In this document: piece after piece, positions 28,922 to 39,546 of the stretch
How positions within the stretch are numbered: the stretch's first letter is position 1
Layout: the number at the start of each line of letters is the position of its first letter
Assembly (NCBI GenBank): GCA_905178155.1
Contig: CAJINV010000021.1
Location: 545,530-609,529, forward strand
DNA from: Amoebophrya sp. A120
Taxonomy: Eukaryota > Sar > Dinophyceae > Syndiniales > Amoebophryaceae
Reading direction: 5' to 3'
Length of the DNA: 64,000 bases
The notes under the pieces: model-generated
Seen by the model: only the letters and a program-made list of their open reading frames with translations
The model's database searches: none
What the model was told of the DNA's origin: nothing
Translations under genes and position numbers: made by a program

Positions 28922-31757
28922 TCACCTTAACAGCCAACCCAGATTTCTGCGCACCACCAGTGCCAGTATCAAAACGAAAAAGGCGATCGAGACAAATTTT
29001 CCGTGTCTCCAGCAGAACTTGCAACAGGCCCAACAAGAGCAACAAGAACTTCTCCCCCGCGCCACACGTCCACCATCGCCACCACCTCCTGGCCCGCCGG
29101 CGCCCGCGTTTCTTGCGCCTTTGTTCGTCGCTGTGTCGTCCGTATTACCTCTACCCGCCTGCTCACCTCTGCTCCGTCTGCTCTCTTCCGCTTCCTTTTT
29201 CTTTGCAGCGTCGCGCCTTTTCGCCTCAGTCTCGAGCCAGGTCTCGAAGTCCTGAACTCTTTGGCGGTTCGGTTGCAAGGCAAATTGCGACTTTGATGAA
29301 CCCTTCGCTGCGGCCGTGCTGGGCGCCGAGCGAGTCTGCGTCGCCGAAAGTTGCGCACGACCCACCGCTTCCCGGACCACATCCCGGCAGAGTGCGAAGG
29401 AGTGCTTTTGCAGCTTGCTCGAAGAACCGGCACCAGCAGAAATAGCCCCGCCAATCTGCAACCCAGCGCTTTGTGCAGAAGCTGCAAGCGAAGTGAATTC
29501 ATCGGGTGATACTACCTTCTTCCCCTTCCAGATCAAATTTTCCGGTGCTGGTAAATCATCGAACATGAACGTTTCGCGATTTTGCTCGAAACCCACCGGC
29601 CGGACTGGGACCGCTTGTGACGAAGCGGAGCCGGAACCTCCCTTCAGCTGGTCGAACACCGCCGTCCGGATTGCGCTGCGTTCCATCTCGCGCTGCGTGG
29701 CGGATTTCAGGTCCCATTTGGGGATGTAAATGCGCAGCTTAGTACTGCTCTTCTCGCCGTGCAGCTCGTCGTGATCTACTACTTCATCCCCACCGGCGCC
29801 CAATTCCTCGCTTTTGTTCATCGCCAGCAAGAGTTGGAGAATATCCGTCGCTTTCAGCATATCCAGGTCCTTCTCGGAAACGAAAAACAGAATCGCCGCG
29901 GCTTTGGATGCAAGCTCCTCCACTAAATTTCGCCAAGCGAGTCTCGCCTCGTCCGGCGATTCGAACGCGCCAAGCAGGTCCGCCTCCGACATCTGACTTA
30001 GGAGCTGATTATCACTTGCAAATATGATGTCCGCGTCTGGGATCTTATAATGCTAAAATGTGACTGGTGGGCGCACTGCGATACGCAGCCAAGCATGACA
30101 AATCTTTGAGCTGCTATTGTGTTTCTCTTTGTGTTTCACTTCCCGCGTGTCAAGCTGCGCTCTTGTATGACAGACGAGAGGGGGGCCTTTTCCTGCTCAA
30201 GCATCACAGATTTATGAGCCATGCCAGCAGCCAGACAAGCATGACAAACTCGCATTGTTCTTCCAGACCCAGATATCATATTTGTATTTGATACTGATTC
30301 CCGAGGCCGGTGATCGTCGAGGTCGCATCGGAAACGGCGGACCGCACGAGAAGATTGGACTTTTCCATCAGTTGGTTTACCCCCGTCATCTGCAACATCA
30401 TCTTGGTCGTGTCCATGGCAGACGTGAGCTTCTGCTTCACAACGTCGCGCTTTCGCTTGCCTTTTCTGTAGTTGGTATCGTCAGCATGATGTTCTTCCCC
30501 ATCGTCCTCTCCTTGATCTTCCTCCTGCCCGACGGAGAGCAACTCGCCCCCCGCTGCGAGTAACGACGACGCCAGGCTTTTCGACTGCTGCGAAACCGCC
30601 GCGTCGGGGCCGGTGAGACTCCTCACTTTGGACACGTCACACCACAAAGCCGGAGCGCGCTGCTCCTCGATGGAGAGGAGGGGGAGAAGCACAAGCGACG
30701 GATTGCCGAGGTCTCGTAGTCCTTCCTGCAACCCGGCCGTGGGCTTTGCGGGTTCTAGGCACGCGGCGATCGGTATTACAGTGAAAAGTGCCCCCCACCC
30801 CTGAAATTGCAAAAAATTCTTGTCATGCGAAGTTTCCAAATGAAAAGTTTTTGTCATGCATGAAAGGAGTAGTTTGAATCTTTCTGATGCAGAGTCTAGG
30901 CGTGTATCGCATCGCTTGCATGACAAGCGCCGCTTTTGCTGCGGTCTTTTGCAATGCAAATTTTTGCTAGTCACGATTCGAAACCTGTGAATGTGATGCT
31001 GATAGATGCAAGAGGGCGAATGTTTCATTTGGAAAGGTTTGCAATGCAAATGCTCCCAAGTTCGGGGGTGGGGGCATTTTTCCTCGCAATAATCGGCAGG
31101 GTCCGCATCGAGGTTGTGGTCGAGAATGGAGGTGTACGTCCTCTGCTGCTTGAAGAAGATGAGGTATGCTAGAAAAAAACTGTGTAAGTGTAAATCTGTG
31201 ATGTAGAACATGCAATAGAGTTACAGCTGTCATGCTCATGCCAGACAGCGACGCAGTCCTCATTTCATGTGTGTTTTCCCTTACAAACCCCACATGACAG
31301 GTTGTCTCTGTCATGTAGAGCAAATTTGTGATGCTGTCAGCCAAAGAAAGTTACACTAACACAGTTTTTTTCTTGGATATGAGGAGCTCGAACTGGTTTG
31401 ATGTTCGTTAGTCTGATGTGGTCCTCTTGATTCTACTGCCCGTTGTGCGACTTTGCTGTCCTGCTCGGGTGCAGTACTAGAGGAAGAAGTAGACGCGCCG
31501 CCGGACGATGCAACGCTTGTTGTTGAGCTTGTCATCTGCTGCTCGACAAGAATGTCATCGAGTATTTCGCGCTCCAACCTTCCAACCTGCTGCGCGACCT
31601 CCAGCTTTGTCGGCCTTAGAGTTGCTTGCTGATTGTTTGGTGGAAGCACCTCCTCCTTGCAGCACCAATTGACAAAAGTTTTCTTGGATCGCTGCGGCCT
31701 CCCCACTACAAGAATGAAGGGCGGCGACGGGAGATTTTTTTGCGAGACGGCCGCCAT
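28922..31757 (-). CDS. tail-anchored protein with possible degenerate G domain
   Basis: After removing three introners one frame runs from MAAVSQKNL to a stop at 28922. Near the N-terminus ILVVGRPQRSKKTFVN resembles a P-loop, but the GKS/T core is RSKKT. Later ILFFVSEKDLDMLKATDILQ and IYIPKWDLKSA have the spacing of late GTPase strands with a degenerate NKxD motif. Ser-rich linkers and a charged coiled region (KKKEAEESRRSRGEQ) follow. The last 25 residues are a Cys-rich stretch and a membrane span (SIAFFVLILALVV) ending RRNLGWLLR, a tail anchor. The GTPase idea is weak; tail anchoring is well supported. The first Met of the frame is 31802. Confidence 0.55.
30010..30293. mobile_element. introner (family 2) in tail-anchored protein gene
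   Basis: Starts TATCACTTGCAAATATG, ends CATATTTGTATTTGATA; TSD CTGAT on both sides. Removal joins ITGLGNQ to LLSQMSEAD. Confidence 0.9.
30774..31091. mobile_element. introner (long, diverged TIR) in tail-anchored protein gene
   Basis: Starts TATTACAGTGAAAAGTGCCC, ends GGGCATTTTTCCTCGCAATA; TSD ATCGG on both sides. Removal gives MRTLPIAACLEPAK. The TIRs include a CCCCACCCC block, which had made the intron interior look coding. Confidence 0.85.
31165..31379. mobile_element. introner (family 3) in tail-anchored protein gene
   Basis: Starts TATGCTAGAAAAAAACTGTG, ends CAGTTTTTTTCTTGGATA; TSD TGAGG on both sides. Removal leaves an open poly-Ser frame continuing into SRGRTPPFSTT. Confidence 0.9.
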
Positions 31758-31802
31758 TTTGTGCTGTTTCGCTGTAGTGGTCCTTTGGTATTGGTTTAGC
31801 AC

Positions 31803-32323
31803 GACAAAATAGGGAGGACTAGAGCAAGGATTGGCGTGATCAGATATGACCAGCGCTCTTCAAAAGTACGTATTTTTCTCTCGTCTGGCAGAACTGTCGT
31901 GCGCTGCGCCGTCTCTGTGAAATAGCATAAGTACTTAAACAGGCGAAAACTAGAATGCGTTCAGCTCCAGGACGACGAGGCGCATAAAATGCGTGATAGA
32001 GGAGCACGTAGGTAGCTTGGTCTTGCTACAAAATTGATTCATTTCATCTTGACGGTGAAGAACTTAGATCTTCATCCTCCAGTGGTGCTTATAGTTGTGC
32101 GATAAAAGGCTTCGGAGGTCATAGCAGAGATATTGATGATGTAAAAAGAAGTCTTCATCCCAAGAACATTTCGATCGCGTATGTAAGCTGAACTTGCGGG
32201 CGGAAGCGTAGAAGTGGAACACTTGTACTTCAAGGCGAAATTCGGCTTCCCGCCGATCTGTCACTTCTTCGTGAACGTGGAACAGAACTCGTCGGAAGGC
32301 CATGTTGATCGAGCTAAAGTTCA
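31803..32323. other. intergenic spacer
   Basis: No supported gene. A minus frame at 32064-32336 has no motif. Leads into the duplicated SLC35F 3' fragment. Confidence 0.45.
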
Positions 32324-32731
32324 TGTATTGCACCACCGCCCACCGCAGTGGTGTAGTAGTCAGAGGGTGTCATTGTGTTTCATCGTTACATTTGTCTGTC
32401 GCCAAAATCAGAGTAGAAGTCGTCTTTACACCTCATTCCTTTTCGTTGAGGACAAAGTAGAAGATGTTCTCATCTTTATCAGAGTAGCTCAGGCCCTTTC
32501 ATCAAATCTATCGACGGGGGCGCCGCGCCAGCACTCTTACTGTCTTTGCCGCAATAACCTGAACTCCCCGCGCTGGCCGCTCCGCCGGCACCACCACGCG
32601 AATGACCTTCCGAAGCGGCTGCGGTTGCCCGGAGCCTCTGTGCTCTTTTCGACAATTTCTTGCCTGCGAAATCCCGTGCGCTGTCGGCGTACAAATATCT
32701 TGATCTTCTTCGTAAAGACGGGCCTCCTGCA
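32324..32731 (-). pseudogene. duplicated 3' end of the SLC35F-type gene plus its spacer
   Basis: Closely similar to 36249-36702. It encodes the C-terminal residues YADSARDFAGKKLSKRAQR down to MKGPELL and a stop, with small deletions relative to the full gene, and then the same downstream spacer. Similarity ends abruptly at GGCCTCCTG (about 32730), six bases before the stop codon of the next gene. There is no transporter domain, so it cannot work as one; it now forms the 3' flank of the neighbouring gene. Confidence 0.85.
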
Positions 32732-32736
32732 TAAGT

Positions 32737-34223
32737 CTATGGCAACACCGAGCCGCTCGTGTAGTTCCCACCGCCGTAGTGCGAGCACCCGAAGACCGAG
32801 GATGTGATGCGTTCGTGCTCCGCGTCAAAATCCGCTTCCTCGCCAAACGTCATGCTCCGACCAGCATCCGCGTGATCCGTTCCCCCGCCCTCGAGCACGT
32901 CTTGTAACAGTAACGCAGTTTCTTCGCTTCTCATCTTGGTCTTGACGACCGCGACCGGTTTGATGCAAGAACAACAATACTTTGGGCACCGCTTGGCGCA
33001 GCCGCAGGACGAACCTCCGGAAGAACGCCAGTAGTAGTAGAATAGAATCAGCAGCGAAGCAAACCCGAGACACGACAGGCCCGGCAAAATGCAATCGGCA
33101 GCACGGTGCTGGACATGATGACCGGTGGCGTTGGTATTGGGGGAGAAGATGTGGTCGTTCGTGTATTTATTATTGAAATGAAACTGCTGCTCATTGATGT
33201 TCTCGTAGGATTCTAAATTGTTCGACGACGTCGAGCCGGTGGAGAAGGACGCTGTTCCTGTTTCTGGAATCTCCAGTGCTGATGACGGGGTTGGTAGTGG
33301 AAGTGGTTCTACTTCTAGCTGCTGTGTCGGTGCTTTTTGAATCAACGTAGATGGCGGTTTTTCTTCTGGCGGAGCAGTTAGCACGGAGATGCCGAATTGT
33401 GGACCCGAGAGAAGAAGATGTGGACCGTCGGAATCCAATATTCGGCCGACGTTCAGCACTAATGCACACGTATTCGTGCTCGAATCGGAGCGATCGGACA
33501 AGAATCTTTGCTTTTCGGGCTCAACAAGCGACAAGCTCAACACACGTCCTTTCTCCTTGATGTTCGCGAAAATCATTCCGTAAATCAACTTGAACTCGGC
33601 CTTGTCTTCAGCAGAATACTTGGTGCCCTCGTCGATCTTATCGAACAGCATCTATCCGCAGAAAAAAACCATCGCTATCCATTTTTATTTGCATCACAGA
33701 CATAGTCATAGGATACGATGTATTTTTTTATCGCATGATTTTCATGACAAATTTAGGATGGGAATGGTTTTATTTTTGTTGTGGATATCTGCATCAGCTT
33801 TTGTTCTGAAGACGGCTGCAGATTTATTGGAAAATTTGGAAAGTGCAGATCTCCCATATCTCGATCTGCAGGATTTGTCGAAAAATCCTCATTCAGTTTT
33901 GCTATCTGGTCCTGTTCAATGGGCTGGGGGGACAGCGGCATTCTCTGCAGGTCTGCCAACAACCAATTTCTTTCCAATTGTTCCCAAAATACGGCTCCAC
34001 TTGTTCCCCACTTACGGATGCCGCTAGTATCAACCTCGGATAAATTTTTCTTCCAATGCCTGCCGATAAAAGCGGCTACACCTCCTTTTACCTCATTTGA
34101 TGTTGTGAAGACTTTGTCCACTAAAGACTTCGCTTCTTCCACAGTCAATCGCCTGTAAGCAATGGACTCAGTTTCAGTCGCCTCGCGTTTCGGCCGCAGT
34201 TTCGAACGCCTATGAATGGACAC
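32737..34223 (-). CDS. single-pass membrane protein with Cys-rich juxtamembrane segment
   Basis: Two exons around one introner. Exon 1 gives RRLTVEEAKSLVDKVFTT... to QKLM, exon 2 LFDKIDEGTKYSAEDKAEF onward. Near the C-terminus a membrane span (LSCLGFASLLILFYYYW) is followed by a Cys cluster (CGCAKRCPKYCCSC) and an acidic tail, suggesting a type I orientation. The frame has no ATG that clearly starts the protein; the region 34484-34852 may hold the first exon, but I could not find a frame-compatible splice. No family recognised. Confidence 0.55.
33653..33790. mobile_element. introner (family 4) in membrane protein gene
   Basis: Starts TATCCGCAGAAAAAAACC, ends TTGTTGTGGATATCT; TSD GCATC on both sides (three extra bases at the right end). 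Removal joins QKLM to LFDKIDEG. Confidence 0.88.
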
Positions 34224-34483
34224 AATAGCGCAACTAATCGCAACAGCTCTGCGAGATTCGCGAAAACGGCTAAATTATCCGGAAAACAGACTAATTCGCG
34301 GCGCATCATCTGCAACGCATGCAATGCAAAGCTTAAAGCTTTCAAATTCAAGCCATAGCCAAAACTTGAAGCTTTTGCAGCGCGCATCTGCTTCTTTGGC
34401 TTGATTTTGCAGCAGCTTTCGTGGTAGTACATATTGTGCAAAAATAAATGCAAGCCGCTTTATTCTTGGGCTTTCCCTACTAC

Positions 34484-34852
34484 TTAGCTGGTTTCGCGAA
34501 GCATGCAGCGCTGGTGCTGCACCAGTTGTGCATATTTTGTCCATTCATATACTAGTCGGTTCCAAAGGCCGCCCCAGAGGGTCTGGGACTGCTCCTCCGG
34601 TACCTGCTCCTTCTGCTGCCATATCTTCATCTTATCTTCCCCCATAACATCCAAATCCCCCGGTGGCTGGAAAAGAAGAGACTTGTTCAACTCTTGGCAG
34701 GGACGGCCAGGCCGGACATTCAGGCAGGGACGGCCAGGCGGACACGGACCCCTCAGCAGAGACTTGTTCACCTCGAGCTGGGACGAAGCGGCCTCCTTGT
34801 CTTCAGGTGCGACATCATTTTCATCGTCACGGCCAGACGATAGTGCCCCCAT
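34484..34852 (-). CDS. possible first exon of the downstream membrane protein
   Basis: Open 122-codon frame starting MGALSSGRDDEND. It contains a short internal repeat (two copies of GRDGQAG-type coding DNA, 34695-34745) and a helical end LVYEWTKYAQLVQHQR. Position and strand fit a 5' exon of the gene at 32737-34223, but the intron between them was not resolved. It may be a separate small gene. Confidence 0.35.
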   Translation of the reverse strand: MGALSSGRDDENDVAPEDKEAASSQLEVNKSLLRGPCPPGRPCLNVRPGRPCQELNKSLLFQPPGDLDVMGEDKMKIWQQKEQVPEEQSQTLWGGLWNRLVYEWTKYAQLVQHQRCMLRETS

Positions 34853-34989
34853 CTTCTGATACGTGTAACACCGATAATACTAACTTACTAGTTGTTCGCT
34901 TGCTTGTTGTTGTTATGGTGCTGGTGCTGGTCATACGACGCTGCCTGGTGGCGAGAAATTCGTTGTTTCAACTGGACTGGTCTGTAAAC

Positions 34990-35720
34990 TGGTACATGTA
35001 GATTTTAGTCTGGAATACCAAATATAGCCGCCGGGGCGGAGGTAGTGAGGTCGAGGGCGTTTTCTTGCCGGCCGTCGCCTTGGCCGCGGCTTTGATTTTT
35101 CTGGGCCCGCCATACCGCCGTGAGTAACGGAAGGCCCCACGGTGTGGCGGCCGCCTGATAAGCGTCGCAAATTTTGACAAATTTTCGAAATTCCTTTCCG
35201 AAAGCCAGCCCCCATGCTATGAGGCCGATCCGGGCGCCACGGGGGCGCCCAAAAAGCGAGGAAAAATCGGGCCCAGAGCATGGGGATTGGCTTTGCGCGT
35301 CTGGCGCGCTTTTTCTTTTTTGCGTTTTTATATTTCTCGCCAGCGCTTTTTGCAAAGCTTCCCAGGCTCTGCAACCGGCGAAAAGGTCGCGGCCGCCCAA
35401 AATGCTCCGAAATCGCGGCCGTGCTATGCTGTTTCGCTGTTCTGATTTTGGGCGCGTTTTTTGCGCGCCCCTTTTTGGGCGCCCCAAATCGCCAGAAACC
35501 AAGGCGGTGGCCGCCTCGGAAGGGCGTCTCTTTTGCCGGCTCCCCTGCGTCGTTTTATCAAGCGCGAGTCAATAGTTTTCGACCGGGCTTGTTTGTTGGC
35601 AAAGCCCCGGCCGCTTGATAATTGAAATTTTTTTATGTCAAAAAAGCCTTCCGGCCGCTTGAAAACTGCCGGTCGTTTTGCTGTCTGGCTGGCAAAAAAA
35701 CTCCCTGGTTAGAGCCGTTC
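34990..35720. other. GC-rich intergenic island
   Basis: Base composition jumps here, with GGCCGC and GGCGCCC-type motifs, like the cargo of the long introners at 47467 and 52340. Only an 11-bp inverted match (GTAGTGAGGTC at 35047 and GACCTCACTAC at 35724) is visible at its edges and no TSD, so I do not call it an element. Confidence 0.4.
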
Positions 35721-36426
35721 GGTGACCTCACTACATACGAACACAAACTTGATGCTGTCGATATTGCTACTCCAAGACCAGCAGGGTTCTTCGGAACAAT
35801 ATTAGGAACGAACAAACCTGACAAAATGCAATCGAATTGGCGAAACGAAAGGGCAAGCTCTTGCTCTGGCAGTAGCAGGCGCCTCTGATTTGTTCTCTTA
35901 CTTTCTGGACCACGATGAAGCTAAGATGAGAGCACCCCTCGATGGCGGTTAGCTTGTCGAGCCAAACGCACATTATTGTGGGAGCTACGTCGTAGCTTAT
36001 TGTGGGAGCTACGTAGACGATGAAGAAGACGTGCTTGTTACTCTCTCGTGGTCCTCGTTCCCGTACCCGTTCACTCATGTGCCCATCATTTTTTTCGAAC
36101 TCCAGACCAAAAACATCGCTGCCGCGTCGATCGAGGAACGCCAGCGAAGTGTCTTCTACATTTCATTGCCATTGCGTCTTCACGCGGCACAAAATAAGGT
36201 AGACTCAGAGCGTTCTTTCACTCATTTAGTCCAATATGACAACTATGTATGTATTGCACCACCGCCCACTGCACTGGTGCAGTAGCAGTAGTCAAAGGGA
36301 GTCGTTGTGTTTCGTCGTCACGTAAACATTTGTGTCTGTCGCCAAAAATAAAAGGGTAGTCGTCTTTTGACATCCTTCCTGTCAGACGTTGGTTAAGGAC
36401 GAAAGTATCAAAGTATCTCATCTTTA
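35721..36426. other. intergenic spacer including one copy of the duplicated segment
   Basis: No gene supported. From 36249 on it is the master copy of the spacer duplicated at 32324. Confidence 0.5.
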
Positions 36427-38736
36427 TCAAAGTAGCTCAGGCCCTTTTATCAAAGCTATAGACGAGGAGGGCGCAGTTCGGGAAGTACTAGCACTCTTAC
36501 TGCCCCCCTCATCTTGTTTGCCGAAATAACCTGAACTCCCCGGCGCACTGACCGCTCCGCCGGCACCACCACGCGAATGATCTTCCGAAGCGGCTGCAGT
36601 TGCCCGGAGCCTCTGTGCTCGTTTCGACAATTTTTTGCCTGCGAAATCCCGCGCGCTATCGGCGTACAAATCTTGATCTTCTTCGTAAAGACGGGCCTCC
36701 TGCTCTGGTGAAAAAAACACCACGTCTCTGGTGCCACGCGGATTCATCCTATTTGTCCTGCTGTCCTCGAGTGCCTTTCTTTCAAGATCCGAAACGAGCC
36801 GCGGATCTTCCACGTTTTGCGACCACGACGCCGTCCTTTCCTTTCTTTTACAACAATTTGAATGTCCCTCGCCACCGCCGCCGCCAACCTCCTCCACCCC
36901 CTCTTCCGCAGGTTCGGTCACTGTGTACAGGATGACGCCCGCAACGGTCAACACGAACCCGATGGCGAAGAGCCAGGGCACCTTCTCTCCCCGAATCGTG
37001 TAGTAGATCAGCAAGTAGACGTCGGAAGTGAGTAGCGACAGGTTGAAAATCACGGCGTCGCAGTACTGCAAAAACAACGCACAGCAGGTGTACATGGAAA
37101 ACAGGCAGAGTTGGAAGGCTAACACCAGCAACACCACCTCGTAGCTCTCCCGCAGCGGCTGCCAGGAATTGTCCAGGGCGTTCGTGGTGAATTCCAAGCT
37201 GAAAAACTGAATGATCGAAATCACCGTGCCGAAAGCGCCCAGCAGCCAGAGGGTGCGGTACAGCTCGGTCGTTTGATGATGTTCCGCATGGTGGGAGGAC
37301 TGGGGAGGGTCGTTGGGTTGTGCCGGCTGGTGCTCACCTGAACCCCCGCTCCGTGGCAAGCTGAGTTGCTTTGAAAGCCAGACGCTGGTTTCCTCGTCGC
37401 CATCGCTGAGTTCCTCGTCTTCTGTGGTGACTGCATGTTGGGCAGCATGGGCTTTGCTTATCCGGCTAGGACTTGCAGATGCAGTTGTAGCAGTGCTCTT
37501 TATTTGTGCGTTTGTTCTACTTCTTCTCCTTGCGTCAACTTCATGATCACCATTTGTCGCCGAGGAGTTGTCGAGGTTTCGGTTTATTCCAGGATATGAT
37601 GATATGGAACAATCTTCGACACTTTGACTTTGATGTTCACCCACTTTCCCTTCCTGATGCTGCAAAAACCACTCTTGCTGCAGATTGCTCGCCGCGTAAA
37701 GAATGGCTGCTGCCACCACGTAAAGGTCTCCCCGCACTGGGTCGGCGCTGGGACAAGCACCAGCCGCACCGTTGTCAGCACCGTCCTCTTCACCCTCATT
37801 TTCCTCGCTTGTTTTTAGCCACTCCTGACGCATGTAATCGGCGTACACGGTCAAGCCCAGACCGCCGAGACAGACGAAAACCGCCAGAAACTGCCAAAGC
37901 GTGTATTTCGTTTTCATCTTCGTCAGGAAGCCAAACAGCATCACCCAGGGGGCCGTGGAGGAGAGAATCAGAGATATGCTGATTCCCGACGTGTACTGAA
38001 AAGCGGAAACGGCTAGATAATTCGCCTCGACGTCACAAGCCGCAAACGCGACGCGGCGGAGGACGGAGATCACGCGCTGGGTACAAGGAGGCGCGGTTGC
38101 TCTTCTCGAGCGTGATGAAAAATGCGACGCAGGAGTTCCAGCATCGTTTGACTCCTTCCTTGATGCTGCACTGAGGATTCCATCTGCATCCGCTGTGGTC
38201 GTGCCCGGTCGTGCCAGAGGTTGTACCAGCCCTGAGCTGCTCTTTTGCACCAAGGGCATCGTCAGGTCGCCAGTGTCGTGGTGGTCCCGGAGTATGTTGA
38301 TTTCACGACGAGACGCAGTTCCAGCACCTGCGGCACTGTCAGCTCTCATGGAGCAGGACGTCATGATCTCTTGTTTTCTCTTCGCTCTACTTGAAAAGAA
38401 CCGTACGAGACTCGCGGTCCCGTAAACAACTAACAACAAAACGTAGTTCAAGCTGGACTGGAATGTTGGCTTGTCGAACTTGCGCGCAGCTAATTCCCCG
38501 CCGGTGACGTTCGTGCCGGAAACCAGCAGAGCGCAGAGCTGCCCGAACAGAATCGTCTGCCAGATGGAGAGCTGGTGGTGATGTCGGGAAGAGGAATCTG
38601 AAGAGGACGAGTCGTCCTCTCCAGCAGCGGGCCGGCCGCGCGGGGATAAATCATCACCCACCTCGGGCGGGTTTTCCTCGTCGCGAGCCGATATCGACAA
38701 TGGTCGCTCGTTCATGATTCTCACCGGAGATGCCAT
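36427..38736 (-). CDS. SLC35F-type (nucleotide-sugar/drug-metabolite superfamily) transporter
   Basis: Single exon, about 769 codons from MASPVRIMNERPL. About ten hydrophobic spans: WQTILFGQLCALLVSG, LNYVLLLVVYGTASLV, then after a cytosolic loop DVEANYLAVSAFQYTSGIS and LILSSTAPWVMLFGFL, FLAVFVCLGGLGLTVYAD, YVVAAAILYAASN, LWLLGAFGTVISIIQFF, VVLLVLAFQLCLFSMYT, VIFNLSLLTSDVYLLIYYTI and LFAIGFVLTVAGVILYTV. The DVEANYL and SSTAPWV motifs are typical of SLC35F1/F2-like proteins. Two long Ser-rich, charged loops and a charged C-terminal tail make it longer than the roughly 400-residue norm. It has no introner. Substrate unknown. The earlier Met at 38811 would add 25 residues. Confidence 0.82.
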   Translation of the reverse strand: MASPVRIMNERPLSISARDEENPPEVGDDLSPRGRPAAGEDDSSSSDSSSRHHHQLSIWQTILFGQLCALLVSGTNVTGGELAARKFDKPTFQSSLNYVLLLVVYGTASLVRFFSSRAKRKQEIMTSCSMRADSAAGAGTASRREINILRDHHDTGDLTMPLVQKSSSGLVQPLARPGTTTADADGILSAASRKESNDAGTPASHFSSRSRRATAPPCTQRVISVLRRVAFAACDVEANYLAVSAFQYTSGISISLILSSTAPWVMLFGFLTKMKTKYTLWQFLAVFVCLGGLGLTVYADYMRQEWLKTSEENEGEEDGADNGAAGACPSADPVRGDLYVVAAAILYAASNLQQEWFLQHQEGKVGEHQSQSVEDCSISSYPGINRNLDNSSATNGDHEVDARRRSRTNAQIKSTATTASASPSRISKAHAAQHAVTTEDEELSDGDEETSVWLSKQLSLPRSGGSGEHQPAQPNDPPQSSHHAEHHQTTELYRTLWLLGAFGTVISIIQFFSLEFTTNALDNSWQPLRESYEVVLLVLAFQLCLFSMYTCCALFLQYCDAVIFNLSLLTSDVYLLIYYTIRGEKVPWLFAIGFVLTVAGVILYTVTEPAEEGVEEVGGGGGEGHSNCCKRKERTASWSQNVEDPRLVSDLERKALEDSRTNRMNPRGTRDVVFFSPEQEARLYEEDQDLYADSARDFAGKKLSKRAQRLRATAAASEDHSRGGAGGAVSAPGSSGYFGKQDEGGSKSASTSRTAPSSSIALIKGPELL

Positions 38737-39546
38737 GTTGCTCCTAGTGGTCCACCTAGTCTTGGTGCGACAAATAAAGAATGAATATTTATTACGCCAA
38801 TCATGTATCAATATGTTTTATTTGGTAGAAGTGATAGTGAAAGTGATGGGAATTTGTTGTCATACGCCAATAGATCTGTCGCCTGAGTTCAGATAGGTTC
38901 ATCGGTCAGATTCATATTCATTTTCAGCAGGTCAAACTCACGGTCACGCTTTTGCTTTTCATTTCATCGGCGAATTGAATTTTCAGATCGTGCGAACGCA
39001 ATTACTCATGCTCTCTTTCAGAAAGATCCCATGGAACCTAGAAGCAGGATCTTGTTGACAGAATCCTTGCACCTTTCTTGATCTCGATTCGCGCTTTCAG
39101 TATTCTGACCCTTCGACATTATGTCCGTACTTAGAAGATTATCATCATGCATGAAGACCCAGATCGCCGTCCTGGTGCTTCTTCACCTGCTGCAGTTTCT
39201 GATCTTATAAATTTCAGCGAAGGCTAGTACTAGAGGTCATTGAATTATGTGTGAAGAGACCCCGTTGATTCTGCGTAATGAAGTGCAAGTGCCGCACGAC
39301 TCAACGTCGTAACGCGAGGTGAACCGATGTTGGATCTACAACGTTCGTTTGCTTTTATGAATGCGTCCTCCTGCGGCTCCGTGTCCGTTCTACCGTACCT
39401 CCAGGACCACCTCTCACCTTCACAGGACATAAGAGCTCCTTCTTGGAAGTAAAAAATGCTTTCATGGTCATCAACATCCTGAAGGCACTTGGAAGAAGAT
39501 CGAGAAGTTGGAGGTCATGTCATTATGCTCATTTTCGTTATCCTTA
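38737..39546. other. intergenic spacer
   Basis: About 800 bp with no supported gene or repeat; upstream region of the SLC35F-type gene. Confidence 0.5.

Noticed and set aside
30806-31055. Shorter introner boundaries at the CCCCACCCC blocks
   Set aside because: The inverted repeat extends further out, to TATTAC...GCAATA with a perfect ATCGG duplication, which also gives the in-frame join.
34990-35720. Transposon with inverted ends around the GC-rich island
   Set aside because: Only an 11-bp inverted match and no target duplication.
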